A stretch of 62,045 nucleotides of DNA from Cytobacillus oceanisediminis 2691 (GTDB lineage Bacteria > Bacillota > Bacilli > Bacillales > Cytobacillaceae): assembly GCF_007678455.1 (NCBI RefSeq), contig NZ_VEEP01000014.1:1-62045 (forward strand). Direction: 5' to 3'. Shown here in pieces: positions 7,831 through 24,795 of the stretch. A program made the translations under genes and the position numbers. The notes beneath the pieces were generated by a model. That model had not been told where the DNA came from. It did not search any database and saw nothing but the letters and a program-made list of their open reading frames with translations. Within the stretch, counting starts at the first letter, position 1. Every line of letters starts with the position of its first letter.

Positions 7831-8628
7831 TTACCCTCTTAAAACGAATAGTAGAACCGTGACAGCTGCCAGGAAGAGAAGCATCGCGGTATCGACCATG
7901 CCCCATGTCAATTGTCGGTACTTCGTTCGTCCTTCGCCGCCCTTATAGCCTCTTGCCTCCATTGCGACAGCAAGCTCCTCTGCCCGCTTGAACGAGCTGA
8001 TGAACAGCGGAATCAATAATGGCACGATCGCCTTGATCCGCTCTTTGACAGGGCCGCTGTTATACTCTACTCCGCGTGCTGTCTGAGCCTTCATGATTTT
8101 ATCGGTTTCCTGCATGAGCGTCGGGATGAATCTCAACGAAATCGACATCATTAAAGCGAGCTCGTGGACAGGGAACTTGAATTTTTTCAAAGGATTCAGC
8201 AATGTCTCGAGTCCATCGGTAATCTCGATCGGCGTCGTCGTCAAAGTCAAAAGAGACGTCATGAGAATCAGCAGCAGGAATCTGAGGGAGATGAATATCC
8301 CCTGCCTGAGGCCTTCCTCATAGATTTTCAGCCAGCCAAGCTCGAAGACGATATCGCCTTCTTTGGTCATGAAGATATGGAGCAGGAATGTAAACAGCAC
8401 GAGCAAAAACACTGGCTTAAGCCCGCCATACAGGAATCTTAACGGAATCCTCGACAAACCTACCATTAGAAATGTGTAGGCTGCAATTACAGCATAGGTC
8501 GGTACATTGTTGGCAATAAATACTATGATAACAAACAGGAAGACCATGATCAGCTTTGAACGCGGGTCCATCCGGTGAAGAAGTGAATCTCCAGGCACAT
8601 AACGGCCAAAAATCATTTTCTCCATCAT
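7831..8628 (-). CDS. ecfT: ECF transporter transmembrane component EcfT
   Basis: A 265-residue integral membrane protein with several hydrophobic segments and the cytoplasmic coupling motif near ARGVEYNSG, followed by [10 protein letters not shown], the two Ala-Arg-Gly signatures of EcfT. It joins the two EcfA ATPases to exchangeable S-components for vitamin uptake. Its start overlaps the ecfA2 stop by four bases (ATGA), so the genes are translationally coupled. Confidence 0.95.
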   Translation of the reverse strand: MMEKMIFGRYVPGDSLLHRMDPRSKLIMVFLFVIIVFIANNVPTYAVIAAYTFLMVGLSRIPLRFLYGGLKPVFLLVLFTFLLHIFMTKEGDIVFELGWLKIYEEGLRQGIFISLRFLLLILMTSLLTLTTTPIEITDGLETLLNPLKKFKFPVHELALMMSISLRFIPTLMQETDKIMKAQTARGVEYNSGPVKERIKAIVPLLIPLFISSFKRAEELAVAMEARGYKGGEGRTKYRQLTWGMVDTAMLLFLAAVTVLLFVLRG

Positions 8629-9494
8629 TTTTGACCGCCCCCTTTCACGAACTCTGCGACCATTTCCGCGAGCTCCTCTTCTGAAAGGCTGACCTTACTG
8701 AATTTCGTATCAAATGCTTTTTCTATCTTCAACTGCAGGCCGACAACTTCGGGTACATCGAGCCCAAGTTCCAGCAAAGCGACTGGATCGGCAAAAATCT
8801 GTTCGGGTGTTCCCTTTGTAAAAACCTTGCCCTGATGCATGACAACTATTTCATCCGCATACCTGGCGGCGTCCTCCATGCTATGGGTGACAAGAACGGT
8901 AGATAAATTCCTTTTTTTATGAAGAGTATAAAATAAGTCCATAATTTCTTTCCGTCCGCGAGGGTCCAACCCTGCAGTCGGCTCGTCCAGTACGATGACT
9001 TCAGGCTCCATCGCCAGTACACCCGCGATGGCCACACGCCGCATCTGACCTCCTGAAAGGTCAAAAGGCGATTTTTCAAGGATGTCTTCAGGCAATCCTA
9101 CCAACTTGAGCGCTGCGATGGCTCGAGTCTTCGCGTCCGCTTCAGTAACACCGAAATTCATCGGGCCAAACATGATATCCTTTTCCACTGTCTCTTCGAA
9201 TAACTGGTGCTCCGGGAATTGGAAGACAATGCCCACCTTTTCGCGGACACCCTTCAGGTTCTTCTCTTTGCGTCCTGCCTTGATTTCCCTGCTGCCGATC
9301 AGGACGGAGCCTTTTGTGGGTTTCAAGAGCGCATTCAAGTGCTGGAGAACGGTAGACTTTCCTGAACCTGTATGACCGATTACAGCAAGATATGTTCCTG
9401 AAGGGATATCGATTGATACATCGGATATCGCAAGACGTTCGAACGGGGAATCAGCCTGGTAACGATATTCTACATTTTTGAGTGAGATGTCCAT
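8625..9494 (-). CDS. ecfA2: ECF transporter ATPase EcfA2
   Basis: A 289-residue ABC ATPase. Walker A is GHTGSGKST (about 36-44), the Q-loop [13 protein letters not shown], the signature DLSGGQMRR, Walker [14 protein letters not shown], and the switch His is in VTHSMEDA. It pairs with EcfA1 to power the energy-coupling-factor transporter. Its start lies 25 bases inside the end of ecfA1. Confidence 0.95.
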   Translation of the reverse strand: MDISLKNVEYRYQADSPFERLAISDVSIDIPSGTYLAVIGHTGSGKSTVLQHLNALLKPTKGSVLIGSREIKAGRKEKNLKGVREKVGIVFQFPEHQLFEETVEKDIMFGPMNFGVTEADAKTRAIAALKLVGLPEDILEKSPFDLSGGQMRRVAIAGVLAMEPEVIVLDEPTAGLDPRGRKEIMDLFYTLHKKRNLSTVLVTHSMEDAARYADEIVVMHQGKVFTKGTPEQIFADPVALLELGLDVPEVVGLQLKIEKAFDTKFSKVSLSEEELAEMVAEFVKGGGQK

Positions 9495-10309
9495 AATTCC
9501 GTCACCAGCTCTTCTTCTGTCAAATATGTTTTCGTAAGTCCTATTCCTTTTTGACGCATGATTTTACTCATTTTTACCGGGAAAGGGATATCCAGACCCA
9601 GCTTAACCAATTCTTCATCCATCTCGAAGATCTGTTCGGGAGTTCCTTCACGATAGAGCTCCCCTTTGTTCATGACGATGATCCTGTCTGCTTTGGCAGC
9701 TTCCTCAAGGTCATGCGTGATCGAAATGACCGTGATGTTTTCGCGGTCTTTCAATTCGCGTACGGTTTCGATTACTTCTGCACGGCCGCGTGGATCAAGC
9801 ATCGATGTAGCCTCGTCCAAAATGATGATGGCCGGCTGCAAGGCAATCACACCCGCGATGGCGACACGCTGTTTCTGGCCGCCTGACAGATGGTGCGGCT
9901 CTTGATTCAGAAAGGTTCCCATTTTGACTTTATCAAGTGAAGTCTGTACACGCTCTACCATTGTCTCCTGCGGCACGCCGTGATTTTCCAGACCAAAAGC
10001 CACATCATCCCTTACCGTAGTTCCAACGAACTGGTTATCAGGATTTTGAAAGACCATTCCTACATTTTTTCTAACTTCCCACACTGTATCTTCAGACAGT
10101 ACCGTTCCGCATACTGCGATTGTTCCCTCCTGGGGGAATTGAAGCCCATTCAATAATTTTGCCAGCGTCGATTTGCCTGAACCATTATGACCGACAATCG
10201 CCAGCCATTCGCCTTCTAAAATATCAAAGGTGATATTTTTCAGCGCAGGCGTCTGCTGTCCCTCATAGCTGAAGGATACACCCTCTATACTCACTAGTGG
10301 TTTGCTCAT
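9470..10309 (-). CDS. ecfA1: ECF transporter ATPase EcfA1
   Basis: A 279-residue ABC ATPase with Walker [11 protein letters not shown]-loop [13 protein letters not shown], signature LSGGQKQR and Walker [14 protein letters not shown]. The Walker B tail is DEA rather than the more common DEP seen in EcfA2. GAGGAGGGCGG precedes the ATG. First gene of the ecf-truA unit, separated from rplQ by 617 bases that carry a terminator and a possible RNA gene. Confidence 0.95.
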   Translation of the reverse strand: MSKPLVSIEGVSFSYEGQQTPALKNITFDILEGEWLAIVGHNGSGKSTLAKLLNGLQFPQEGTIAVCGTVLSEDTVWEVRKNVGMVFQNPDNQFVGTTVRDDVAFGLENHGVPQETMVERVQTSLDKVKMGTFLNQEPHHLSGGQKQRVAIAGVIALQPAIIILDEATSMLDPRGRAEVIETVRELKDRENITVISITHDLEEAAKADRIIVMNKGELYREGTPEQIFEMDEELVKLGLDIPFPVKMSKIMRQKGIGLTKTYLTEEELVTELWTSHSKM

Positions 10310-10371
10310 CTCCGCCCTCCTCTCGACTCTTCTTCACTGTCTCTTCTCTTTTTAATATTCTGCTAGTCATC

Positions 10372-10377
10372 ATTATA
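10372..10377 (-). promoter_or_regulatory. Possible -10 element for ecfA1
   Basis: A perfect TATAAT lies about 63 bases before the ecfA1 start. No good -35 is seen at 16-18 bp, so this is tentative. Confidence 0.35.
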
Positions 10378-10577
10378 CAAGACTGTTTTCGTAAAGATTG
10401 TTTTTAAAATCTTAAAGCCGATTTTAACAAGCAATTTTGCAGTTCGTTTTTAAGTGTGCAAGCTCTTTTCTCATTATAAGCTTTAATTTTATATAGAAAA
10501 CTAGGTCATTCAATCCCATTTTGTAGTCAATAGCAACAAAGTTTGAGAAAAGAGCCTTATACAAAAATCTCTGGATA

Positions 10578-10830
10578 TAAAAAAAGCCTGCACCTCTCCC
10601 CGAGCGGAAGCGATCCGCGAATTGCAAGTCCTTAAAAGGACTGGGGAGAAGTGCATGAGCTAGACGAGACAGGCAGAACAGCTCCGGTACGTAATCGATC
10701 CATGATCAACCCGCGCCGATCCAAAGTTCTTAAAGTTCCCTGGAATAACCGGCCGATGGGGCCAGTGAACTCTTCTTTCCCAGTGGCCTGCGCATCATAA
10801 CGCTCGTTTTTGGCTTGTGCTGCTTTTTTT
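10578..10830 (-). ncRNA. Candidate structured RNA with intrinsic terminator
   Basis: Non-coding region between rplQ and ecfA1. On the minus strand GCACTTCTCCCC (10643-10654) pairs with GGGGAGAGGTGC (10590-10601); inside are two hairpins, AGTCC/GGACT (10627-10642) and GCGGA/TCCGC (10604-10618), making a three-way junction. The closing stem ends in AGGC plus seven T, as an intrinsic terminator would. One pair is U-G on the minus strand but C-A on the plus strand, which favours minus-strand transcription. Upstream, a GGCCA/TGGCC hairpin lies near 10760-10790. I match no known RNA family and do not know the 5' end. Confidence 0.4.
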
Positions 10831-10861
10831 AAGTTTTTGCAAGGGACTTAGCCCTTATAGT

Positions 10862-10907
10862 AAAAAAAGGGGATGAAACAAGTTTGTATAAACTGTCCAT
10901 CGCCCTT
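10862..10907 (-). terminator. Terminator of the S10-spc-alpha superoperon
   Basis: On the minus strand an imperfect stem (GGGCGATGGACAGTTT against AAACTTGTTTCATCCCC) runs into seven T, 20 bases past the rplQ stop. Confidence 0.75.
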
Positions 10908-10926
10908 GTTTGAGTGTTTAATGGTA

Positions 10927-11358
<432 letters not shown>

Positions 11359-11365
11359 TCAATAA

Positions 11366-12310
11366 CTAGTCATCTTTGCGTAAGCCTAAGCCTAGCTCTT
11401 CTAGTTTTGCTTTCACTTCTTCTAGTGATTTTCTGCCAAGGTTACGCACTTTCATCATATCTTCTTCTGTCTTGTGAGCAAGCTCCTGGACAGTGTTGAT
11501 ACCAGCACGCTTTAAGCAGTTATATGAACGAACAGAAAGATCAAGTTCCTCAATCGTCATCTCAAGGACTTTTTCTTTTTGGTCTTCTTCTTTCTCTACC
11601 ATGATCTCAGCATTTTGAGCTTCGTCAGTCAGACCGACAAAAATGTTCAAGTGCTCAGTCAGGATCTTTGAACCTAGTGCAATAGCTTCCTTAGGACCAG
11701 TGCTGCCATCTGTCCATACGTCAAATACCAGCTTGTCATAATTCGTCATTTGCCCTACGCGTGTATTTTCTACTTGATAAGATACTCGTGAAACCGGTGT
11801 GTAGATAGAGTCGATTGGAATGACACCGATCGGCTGGTCTTCACGCTTGTTCTGGTCAGCAGGATTGTATCCGCGTCCTCTTCTTGCATTCAGGCGCATA
11901 CGCAATGAGCCTTTGCTTGATAGAGTAGCAATGTGAAGATCCGGATTAAGGACTTCGACATCACTGTCATGCGTGATGGATGCTGCAGTGACTGGACCCT
12001 CGCCCTGTACATCGATTTCAAGTGTCTTCTCTTCATCAGAGTAGATCTTCAACGCTAATTTCTTAACGTTTAAAATGATTGATGTTACATCTTCTACGAC
12101 GCCTTCAATTGTTGAGAACTCATGAAGTACTCCATCGATTTGAATCGATGTGACAGCTGCACCTGGGAGTGAGGATAATAGGATACGACGTAAGGAGTTA
12201 CCCAAAGTTGTACCATATCCACGCTCAAGCGGTTCTACGACAAACTTGCCGTACTTGGCATCATCGCTGATCTCAACCGTTTCGATTTTTGGTTTTTCTA
12301 TTTCGATCAT
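11366..12310 (-). CDS. rpoA: RNA polymerase alpha subunit
   Basis: A 314-residue alpha subunit. The N-terminal dimerisation domain ([23 protein letters not shown] at about 32-54) is joined by an acidic linker (about 230-245) to the C-terminal domain with [16 protein letters not shown] and [11 protein letters not shown], which contacts UP elements and activators. I chose the ATG at 12310, eight bases after GGAGGG; the TTG three bases earlier is less well placed. Confidence 0.98.
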   Translation of the reverse strand: MIEIEKPKIETVEISDDAKYGKFVVEPLERGYGTTLGNSLRRILLSSLPGAAVTSIQIDGVLHEFSTIEGVVEDVTSIILNVKKLALKIYSDEEKTLEIDVQGEGPVTAASITHDSDVEVLNPDLHIATLSSKGSLRMRLNARRGRGYNPADQNKREDQPIGVIPIDSIYTPVSRVSYQVENTRVGQMTNYDKLVFDVWTDGSTGPKEAIALGSKILTEHLNIFVGLTDEAQNAEIMVEKEEDQKEKVLEMTIEELDLSVRSYNCLKRAGINTVQELAHKTEEDMMKVRNLGRKSLEEVKAKLEELGLGLRKDD

Positions 12311-12486
12311 CAAATATACCCTCCTTCAAAACGTCGAAACCCCGGCAGGTTTTTTCCCTTACCGAAATTCCCCCATGTATACGTTCCCGTTTGTGCACAA
12401 CAACTGGATTAATGATTTCTGTATACCTAGAAAATATTTGTATCATATCCCATTATAGACAGGAGTACAAATTCTATACAGAAAAA

Positions 12487-12876
<390 letters not shown>

Positions 12877-12900
12877 TTAAATGTTACCCTCCTTTACGGA

Positions 12901-13266
12901 TTATTTTTTCTTGTTAGCTACAGTCTTACGAGGACCTTTACGAGTACGTGCGTTGTTCTTCGTGTTTTGTCCGCGAACAGGCAATCCACGACGATGACGC
13001 AAGCCACGGTATGAACCGATCTCCATTAGACGCTTGATGTTTAGTGAAACTTCACGGCGAAGGTCACCTTCAACCTTTAACTTGTCGATGATATCACGGA
13101 TTTTGTTAAGTTCTTCTTCAGTAAGGTCGCGAACGCGAGTTTCTTCAGAAACACCAGCCTCAGCAAGAACTTTCTCAGCAGTTGATCTGCCGATTCCGAA
13201 AATATATGTTAAAGCAATAACTACACGCTTTTCACGTGGAATATCTACACCAGCAATACGTGCCAT
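12901..13266 (-). CDS. rpsM: Ribosomal protein S13
   Basis: A 121-residue small-subunit head protein with [21 protein letters not shown] and the basic tail [17 protein letters not shown], which contacts tRNA and the subunit bridge. It lies 23 bases after rpmJ. Confidence 0.98.
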   Translation of the reverse strand: MARIAGVDIPREKRVVIALTYIFGIGRSTAEKVLAEAGVSEETRVRDLTEEELNKIRDIIDKLKVEGDLRREVSLNIKRLMEIGSYRGLRHRRGLPVRGQNTKNNARTRKGPRKTVANKKK

Positions 13267-13289
13267 CTAGATGCGCACCTCCTTTAATA

Positions 13290-13430
<141 letters not shown>

Positions 13431-13437
13431 TCACGGT

Positions 13438-13656
13438 TTATTTAAAGCGGTAAGTAATTCTTCCGCGAGTCAAATCATATGGAGAAAGCTCAACTGTTAC
13501 TTTATCTCCAGGCAGGATCCGAATGAAGTGCATTCTGATTTTGCCGGAAACATGAGCCAACACTGTATGACCATTCTCTAATTCTACCTTAAACATTGCA
13601 TTCGGCAAAGTTTCTATTACTGTGCCTTCAATTTCAATTACATCATCTTTCGCCAT
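13438..13656 (-). CDS. infA: Translation initiation factor IF-1
   Basis: A 72-residue S1/OB-fold protein ([20 protein letters not shown] to [10 protein letters not shown]) that occupies the A site during initiation. The map-infA gap holds a terminator and a promoter, so infA can start a new transcription unit. B. subtilis has a small KOW-domain gene in this gap; I find none here. Confidence 0.98.
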   Translation of the reverse strand: MAKDDVIEIEGTVIETLPNAMFKVELENGHTVLAHVSGKIRMHFIRILPGDKVTVELSPYDLTRGRITYRFK

Positions 13657-13778
13657 AAACTGGTCTCCCTTCTTTATTCAAATTCGTATTAAATCATAGC
13701 CCGCTTACGCGGAATGGAACTTTCTATTGTGATACGGCATCCAATCGAGAATATTGATGAAAAATATTCAACCTTATG

Positions 13779-13787
13779 ATTATAACA
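13779..13787 (-). promoter_or_regulatory. Extended -10 promoter before infA
   Basis: TGTTATAAT is a full extended -10 element, 123 bases before infA and just after the map terminator. No strong -35 is needed or seen. Confidence 0.6.
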
Positions 13788-13840
13788 TAAAGCTGGCTTC
13801 CCGTCCGCATAGAAAAATCATTTTTGCCTATTTAAAGACT

Positions 13841-13875
13841 AAAAAACAGAATCAGACGGCTGAACACCGTGATCA
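13841..13875 (-). terminator. Terminator at the end of map
   Basis: On the minus strand ATCACGG pairs with CCGTCTGAT (two-base bulge), followed by six T after a short TCTG. The stem begins at the map stop codon. It probably only attenuates read-through into infA. Confidence 0.55.
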
Positions 13876-14618
13876 GGCTTTTGTTAAGATCTCAAAACCA
13901 GTTTCAGTGATCGCAATGGTATGCTCAAAATGAGCACACATTTTACCGTCAACCGTTACAACAGTCCAATTATCGGCTAACGTATTTACATAGCGGCTTC
14001 CTGCATTCACCATCGGTTCTATGCATAGAACCATTCCAGGCTTCAGCCTCGGTCCTCTGTTAGGAGGGCCGTAATGAGGAATTTGCGGGTCTTCATGCAA
14101 TTCTTGCCCAATTCCATGGCCGACATACTCACGAACAATAGAAAAGCCTTCTGATTCCACATACGTTTGAATTGCATGGGAGATGTTCGAAAGACGTTCC
14201 CCTGGCTTAGCTTCTTTCAGGCCCGTGAACAATGACTCTTCTGTCACGTCCAACAGACGCTGGGTTTCTTCATCAACCTTTCCAACCGGGTAAGTCCAGG
14301 CGGAGTCCCCGTGGTATCCGTTGTACTTTGCACCGATGTCAATGCTGATGATGTCGCCTTCTTTAAGAACCCGATTTCCAGGTATCCCGTGAACTAGTTC
14401 TTCATTAACGGATGCACAGATGCTGCCGCGAAAACCATTATAACCTTTAAAAGAAGGAGTTGCACCTTGTTTGCGGATAAAATCCTCAGCAATGGCATCC
14501 AGCTCTTTGGTTGTAATGCCAGGAGCAACGTGTTTTTTCAACTCCTGGTGTGTCAGCGCTACAATGCAACCTGCTTCCCGCATAATTTCTATTTCACGAG
14601 GGGTTTTGCATATGATCA

Positions 14619-14619
<1 letters not shown>
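13873..14619 (-). CDS. map: Type I methionine aminopeptidase
   Basis: A 248-residue M24 peptidase removing the N-terminal Met from new proteins. The metal ligands are visible in order: [16 protein letters not shown] (two Asp), [12 protein letters not shown] (His), CIEPMV (Glu) and [11 protein letters not shown] (Glu). Its ATG overlaps the adk stop by one base. It lacks the N-terminal zinc extension. Confidence 0.97.
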
Positions 14620-16620
<2,001 letters not shown>

Positions 16621-16621
<1 letters not shown>

Positions 16622-17061
16622 TAAATCACCTCAGTTTGACCGCCGGCAGCTTTGATCGCTTCCTCGGCTGCAGAGGAGAACTTATGAGCTTTAACAGTCA
16701 ATTTCTTCTCAAGGCTTCCCTTAGCAAGGATCTTAACTCCTGCTAGTTCCTTCTTGACAAGACCTGTTTCGATTAGAAGTTCTGGAGTTACTTCTGTTCC
16801 ATCTTCGAATACGTTCAGGCTATCTAGGTTAACGACTGCGTATTCTTTGCGGTTGATGTTCGTGAAACCGCGTTTAGGCAAGCGTCGGAATAAAGGAGTT
16901 TGACCACCTTCAAAACCAGGGCGTACACCGCCGCCAGAACGAGCGTTTTGACCTTTATGACCTTTACCAGCAGTTTTACCTTGACCAGAACCGATACCAC
17001 GTCCAAGACGCTTACGTTCTTTACGAGAACCTTCTGCAGGCTTTAATTCATGAAGTTTCAT
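16621..17061 (-). CDS. rplO: Ribosomal protein L15
   Basis: A 146-residue protein with the Gly/Arg-rich N terminus [19 protein letters not shown] and [18 protein letters not shown]. Usual length. It sits between rpmD and secY in the spc segment. Confidence 0.98.
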
Positions 17062-17093
17062 GTTGGCACCTCCTTATTTTAAAAAGGTTAAAA

Positions 17094-17276
17094 TTATTTT
17101 TCAGTTACTGTAACCAGGTGAGAAACTTTGTTGATCATGCCGCGGATTGCTGCATTATCAACCTTCTCAACTGTTTGGTTAACTTTACGTAAGCCAAGGG
17201 CTTTAACTGTTTCGCGCTGATCTTGCGGACGGCCGATCAGGCTGCGAGTGAGGGTAATTTCTAATTTGTTAGCCAT
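17094..17276 (-). CDS. rpmD: Ribosomal protein L30
   Basis: A 60-residue protein, [20 protein letters not shown] to [14 protein letters not shown], of standard bacterial length. GGAGGG lies before the ATG and rpsE ends 13 bases upstream. Confidence 0.97.
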   Translation of the reverse strand: MANKLEITLTRSLIGRPQDQRETVKALGLRKVNQTVEKVDNAAIRGMINKVSHLVTVTEK

Positions 17277-17289
17277 TTGATTTCCCTCC

Positions 17290-17811
<522 letters not shown>

Positions 17812-17814
17812 CTA

Positions 17815-18174
17815 TTAAAATTCTAAGCCGTTTTCGCGGGCAGCATCAGCAAGTGCCTGGATGCGGCCATGATAGAGGTATCCGCCACGGTCAAATACTA
17901 CTGACTTATAACCTTTTTCCACAGCACGCTTAGCGATTAATTCACCGATTTGCTTTGCTGATTCCAGGTTATTGCCTTCAACGTTCACTTCTTTATCTAA
18001 AGTAGAAGCACTCGCTAGAGTTACTCCATTTACATCGTCGATTAATTGAGCATAAATGTGCTTGTTTGAACGGAACACATTTAGACGAGGACGAGCTTCA
18101 GTTCCGCTAAGTTTCGCACGGACACGAGCGTGTCTCTTACGGCGAGTAGCGTTTTTATCAGCCTTCGTAATCAT
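17815..18174 (-). CDS. rplR: Ribosomal protein L18
   Basis: A 119-residue 5S rRNA-binding protein, [19 protein letters not shown] to [13 protein letters not shown]. It forms the central protuberance with L5 and 5S rRNA. Confidence 0.98.
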   Translation of the reverse strand: MITKADKNATRRKRHARVRAKLSGTEARPRLNVFRSNKHIYAQLIDDVNGVTLASASTLDKEVNVEGNNLESAKQIGELIAKRAVEKGYKSVVFDRGGYLYHGRIQALADAARENGLEF

Positions 18175-18206
18175 TTACGTCACTCCTTTCGTTAACCTAT
18201 GCGGCA

Positions 18207-18743
18207 TTACTTACCTGTTTTACCTTCTTTGCGGCGTACATATTCGCCTTCATAACGAATACCTTTGCCTTTGTAAGGCTCTGGTGGACGTACGTCACGG
18301 ATGTTAGCAGCCAATGCGCCAACACGCTCTTTATCAGTACCTTTAATAACGATCTTCGTATTAGAAGGAACTTCGATTTCAAGGCCTTTTTCTGCCTCGA
18401 TTTCAACCGGATGAGAGTATCCTACGTTAAGTACAAGCTTGTTACCTTGCTTAGAAGCACGGTAACCGACACCTACTAGCTCAAGGCCTCTTTCGAATCC
18501 TTTAGATACACCCTCAACCATGTTAGCAAGAACCGCACGAGTCGTTCCGTGCAATGCACGATGTTCTTTGTTATCAGTTGGACGAGAAATGTTGACTACG
18601 TTCTCTTCGACCTTGATTTCGATGTCAGAGTGAAAAGTACGAGACAATTCACCTTTTGGTCCTTTTACTGTTACGTGATTGTTATCAAGAGTAACAGTAA
18701 CACCAGCTGGAATTTCAATTGGTTTTTTACCTACGCGTGACAT
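18207..18743 (-). CDS. rplF: Ribosomal protein L6
   Basis: A 178-residue protein starting [17 protein letters not shown] and ending [14 protein letters not shown], with two repeated alpha/beta domains. I chose the ATG at 18743 because GGAGGTG lies seven bases upstream; the frame to 18758 starts inside that ribosome site. Confidence 0.98.
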   Translation of the reverse strand: MSRVGKKPIEIPAGVTVTLDNNHVTVKGPKGELSRTFHSDIEIKVEENVVNISRPTDNKEHRALHGTTRAVLANMVEGVSKGFERGLELVGVGYRASKQGNKLVLNVGYSHPVEIEAEKGLEIEVPSNTKIVIKGTDKERVGALAANIRDVRPPEPYKGKGIRYEGEYVRRKEGKTGK

Positions 18744-18775
18744 TTGTTGCACCTCCATTCATTCAGAAAAATCTA

Positions 18776-19174
18776 TTACCAAACGTATGCTAAAACTTCT
18801 CCGCCCACTTGCTTAGCGCGAGCTTCTTTGTCAGTTAAAACGCCGTTTGAAGTTGATACTAGTGCGATACCTAAACCGTTAAGTACACGAGGTACTTCAG
18901 TTGATTTTGCATAAACGCGAAGTCCTGGCTTACTGATTCTCTTAAGACCAGTGATAACACGCTCGTTGTTTGCACCGTACTTCAAGAAGATACGGATGAT
19001 ACCTTGCTTATTGTCTTCGATATATTCAACGTCACGCACGAAACCTTCACGCTTAAGGATCTCAGCGATTTCTTTTTTAATGTTAGAAGCAGGTACTTCT
19101 AATTTTTCGTGACGAACCATATTCGCGTTACGAATACGAGTTAGCAAATCTGCAATCGGATCTGTCATGACCAT
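18776..19174 (-). CDS. rpsH: Ribosomal protein S8
   Basis: A 132-residue 16S rRNA-binding protein, [19 protein letters not shown] to [21 protein letters not shown], matching Bacillus S8 in length and start. In E. coli S8 represses spc translation at a site near rplE; I did not identify such a site here. Confidence 0.98.
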   Translation of the reverse strand: MVMTDPIADLLTRIRNANMVRHEKLEVPASNIKKEIAEILKREGFVRDVEYIEDNKQGIIRIFLKYGANNERVITGLKRISKPGLRVYAKSTEVPRVLNGLGIALVSTSNGVLTDKEARAKQVGGEVLAYVW

Positions 19175-19204
19175 TTAATTTACCTCCTTCCAGAGCTTTC
19201 AGTT

Positions 19205-19405
<201 letters not shown>

Positions 19406-19415
19406 TTATTAGAGA

Positions 19416-19955
19416 TTACTTTTGAAATGGCATTCCGAATTGTGTTAATAGTTCACGAGCTTCTTCATCAGTGTTAGCAGTCGTTACAATAACAATGTCC
19501 ATGCCACGTACTTTGTTTACTTTATCGTAATCAATTTCAGGGAAGATTAACTGTTCTTTAACACCAAGTGTGTAGTTACCGCGTCCGTCGAAAGACTTCT
19601 TGGAGATACCGCGGAAGTCACGTACACGTGGTAAAGATACTGAAATTAACTTGTCGATGAATTCGTACATGCGCTCACCGCGAAGAGTTACTTTCGCACC
19701 GATTGGCATACCTTCACGAAGGCGGAAGCCAGCGATTGATTTCTTAGCACGAGTCACAACTGGCTTTTGACCAGTGATCGTTGCTAATTCCTCAACTGCA
19801 ACATCAAGAGCTTTAGCGTTGGCAACAGCGTCACCTACACCCATGTTGATTACGATCTTTTCAAGTTTAGGAACTTCCATAATTGACTTATAGTTAAACT
19901 TGCTCATAAGAGCAGGAGTAATTTCATTGTTGAACTTTTCTTTTAGGCGGTTCAT
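19416..19955 (-). CDS. rplE: Ribosomal protein L5
   Basis: A 179-residue 5S rRNA-binding protein, [20 protein letters not shown] to [16 protein letters not shown], with the [23 protein letters not shown] core. It follows rplX with a 26-base gap. Confidence 0.98.
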   Translation of the reverse strand: MNRLKEKFNNEITPALMSKFNYKSIMEVPKLEKIVINMGVGDAVANAKALDVAVEELATITGQKPVVTRAKKSIAGFRLREGMPIGAKVTLRGERMYEFIDKLISVSLPRVRDFRGISKKSFDGRGNYTLGVKEQLIFPEIDYDKVNKVRGMDIVIVTTANTDEEARELLTQFGMPFQK

Positions 19956-19981
19956 CGATTGTACCTCCCTTCTTCAATAGA

Positions 19982-20293
19982 CTATTTATCTAGAACTTCA
20001 CCGGATTTTTTAGCAACGCGTACCTTTTTGCCGTTCTCGACAGTGTATCCAACTCGGGTTGGCTTGCCGGATTTCGGATCTACAGGCATTACGTTTGATA
20101 CATGGATAGGTGCTTCCTGGTTCAAGATTCCACCTTGTGGATTTACTTGAGAAGGCTTAGCGTGTTTTTTCACGATGTTGATTCCTTCTACAAGAACACG
20201 GCTTTGCTTTGGATAAGCTTCAAGGATGATCCCTGATTTGCCTTTGTCCTTACCAGAGATGACCATTACTTTGTCACCTTTTTTTACATGCAT
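19982..20293 (-). CDS. rplX: Ribosomal protein L24
   Basis: A 103-residue KOW-domain assembly protein starting [22 protein letters not shown] chose the ATG at 20293, with AAGGAGGTG seven to eight bases upstream, over the longer frame whose extra residues overlap that site. Confidence 0.97.
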   Translation of the reverse strand: MHVKKGDKVMVISGKDKGKSGIILEAYPKQSRVLVEGINIVKKHAKPSQVNPQGGILNQEAPIHVSNVMPVDPKSGKPTRVGYTVENGKKVRVAKKSGEVLDK

Positions 20294-20327
20294 CTGTGTG
20301 CACCTCCTTAAAGGCATTTGAAATAGA

Positions 20328-20723
<396 letters not shown>

Positions 20724-20736
20724 TTAATCCGAACAA

Positions 20737-21000
20737 TTAGATAATAACAGCTTTTTCCACCACTTCTACAAGGCGGAAACGTTTTGTGGCAGATAGCGGA
20801 CGAGTTTCCATGATACGAACTACATCGCCGATTTTTGCCTCGTTTTGCTCATCATGAGCCTTGAACTTCTTAGAGTATTTTACACGCTTGCCGTATAAAG
20901 GATGCTTTTTGTAAGTCTCAACAAGAACAGTAACAGTTTTGTCCATCTTGTCAGATACTACGCGTCCAGTATAAACTTTGCGTTGGTTGCGTTCACTCAT
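20737..21000 (-). CDS. rpsQ: Ribosomal protein S17
   Basis: An 87-residue OB-fold 16S rRNA-binding protein, [20 protein letters not shown] to [14 protein letters not shown], with GAGGAGG before the ATG. Confidence 0.98.
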   Translation of the reverse strand: MSERNQRKVYTGRVVSDKMDKTVTVLVETYKKHPLYGKRVKYSKKFKAHDEQNEAKIGDVVRIMETRPLSATKRFRLVEVVEKAVII

Positions 21001-21019
21001 TGTGAGAACCTCCTCTCAA

Positions 21020-22302
<1,283 letters not shown>

Positions 22303-22305
22303 TGA

Positions 22306-22647
22306 TTATCCCTCCTTCTTTTCTGATAAAACGATTGTAATGTGGCTAGTACGTTTGTTAATTGCACTTGCACGGCCCATAGCACGTGGACGGAAACGTT
22401 TCAACGTTGGTCCTTCGTTAGCGTAAGCTTCGGATACGACAAGGTTATTAACATCCATCTCATAGTTGTGCTCTGCGTTTGCTAATGCAGATTTCAACAC
22501 TTTTTCTACGATTGGAGAAGCTGCCTTTGGGGTAAGGTTTAAGATAGCAACTGCTTCACCAACTTGCTTTCCTCGAATTAAATCTAGAACTAAGCGAGCT
22601 TTACGAGGAGCAATACGAACTGTTCTTGCAACAGCTTTAGCTTGCAT
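22306..22647 (-). CDS. rplV: Ribosomal protein L22
   Basis: A 113-residue protein, [20 protein letters not shown] to [13 protein letters not shown]. Its beta-hairpin ([17 protein letters not shown]) lines the exit tunnel; no macrolide-type deletion or duplication is apparent there. Confidence 0.98.
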   Translation of the reverse strand: MQAKAVARTVRIAPRKARLVLDLIRGKQVGEAVAILNLTPKAASPIVEKVLKSALANAEHNYEMDVNNLVVSEAYANEGPTLKRFRPRAMGRASAINKRTSHITIVLSEKKEG

Positions 22648-22665
22648 TTGGATGCCCTCCTCTCA

Positions 22666-22944
22666 TTAACGTCTTGTTTTCTTATCGTCATTACCATGAC
22701 CTTTGTAAGTACGAGTTGGAGCGAATTCTCCAAGCTTGTGGCCTACCATGTCTTCAGTGACATAAACAGGTACATGTTTGCGACCATCGTAGACAGCAAT
22801 CGTGTGTCCGATGAATTGTGGGAAGATCGTAGAACGGCGAGACCAAGTTTTAACAACTTTCTTGCCTTCAGTTTCATTTAACTTTTCGATCTTTGTGATT
22901 AAGTGCTCATCAACAAAAGGTCCTTTTTTTAAGCTGCGACCCAT
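22666..22944 (-). CDS. rpsS: Ribosomal protein S19
   Basis: A 92-residue small-subunit head protein, [20 protein letters not shown] to [16 protein letters not shown]. Normal length. Confidence 0.98.
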   Translation of the reverse strand: MGRSLKKGPFVDEHLITKIEKLNETEGKKVVKTWSRRSTIFPQFIGHTIAVYDGRKHVPVYVTEDMVGHKLGEFAPTRTYKGHGNDDKKTRR

Positions 22945-23001
22945 GATTGAACCTCCCTTCGTGATTGCCCTACGGTTCCCGCGAACCGTAGCTCAATCCC
23001 G

Positions 23002-23850
<849 letters not shown>

Positions 23851-23861
23851 TTATTGAATTA

Positions 23862-24146
23862 TTATACTTCGAAGAATTCGATTTCTTTGCTGTCTTGAGT
23901 AAGCTTTACGATAGCTTTACGACGCTTGTTAGTGTAACCGCCGAATTTGCCCATACGCTTGAACTTACCTTTGTAGTTCATGATGTTAACTTTTTCAACT
24001 TTTACGCCGAAAATAGTTTGAATAGCATCTTTAACTTGAGTTTTGTTCGCTCTTGTGTCGACTTCGAAAGTGTATTTCTTCTCAGCCATTAGATCTGAAG
24101 AACGTTCTGTAATAACGGGGCGCTTAATGATATCACGTGCATCCAT
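23862..24146 (-). CDS. rplW: Ribosomal protein L23
   Basis: A 94-residue exit-tunnel protein, [20 protein letters not shown] to [14 protein letters not shown], the main docking site for trigger factor and SRP. Its ATG overlaps the rplD stop by one base. Confidence 0.98.
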   Translation of the reverse strand: MDARDIIKRPVITERSSDLMAEKKYTFEVDTRANKTQVKDAIQTIFGVKVEKVNIMNYKGKFKRMGKFGGYTNKRRKAIVKLTQDSKEIEFFEV

Positions 24147-24769
24147 TATGCAAGCACCTCCTCTACTTTTTCAACAGCTGCTTTTGTCATGATCAGCTTA
24201 TCATGATTTAAAACATCTAGTACGTTGATTCCATCAGCAGTAACAACAGTTACTCCAGGAATGTTACGTGCAGATAGTGCGACGTTTTCTTCAAGACCTG
24301 CTGTTACGATCAATGCTTTCGTGTTAACTGAAAGACCAGTTAGTACACTCTTGAATTCCTTTGTCTTTGGAGCTTCGAAAGCTAGGCTCTCAAGAACAAG
24401 GATGTTCTCAGCTTGCACTTTTGATGATAAAGCAGATTTGATTGCCAAACGACGAACTTTCTTAGGCAGTTTATAGCTGTAGCTGCGTGGAACTGGTCCG
24501 AATACAGTACCGCCTCCGCGCCATTGTGGAGATCTGATAGATCCCTGACGAGCACGGCCAGTACCTTTTTGACGCCATGGTTTGCGTCCACCGCCCGCTA
24601 CTTCAGAACGAATTTTAGTTTTATGAGTTCCCTGACGTAATGAAGCTCTCTGCATAACGACTGCTTCGAACATTACGTGGTTGTTAGGCTCAATACCAAA
24701 TACTGAATCGTTAAGTTCGATTTCTCCAACTTGTGAACCAGCTTGATTGAATAATGCTACTTTAGGCAT
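24146..24769 (-). CDS. rplD: Ribosomal protein L4
   Basis: A 207-residue protein. The extended tunnel loop ([20 protein letters not shown] at about 65-85) is intact. In E. coli L4 represses the S10 operon; a hairpin in the rpsJ leader here is a possible target. Confidence 0.98.
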   Translation of the reverse strand: MPKVALFNQAGSQVGEIELNDSVFGIEPNNHVMFEAVVMQRASLRQGTHKTKIRSEVAGGGRKPWRQKGTGRARQGSIRSPQWRGGGTVFGPVPRSYSYKLPKKVRRLAIKSALSSKVQAENILVLESLAFEAPKTKEFKSVLTGLSVNTKALIVTAGLEENVALSARNIPGVTVVTADGINVLDVLNHDKLIMTKAAVEKVEEVLA

Positions 24770-24795
24770 TCTTGTTTCCTCCTTTCCTGTAAAAA

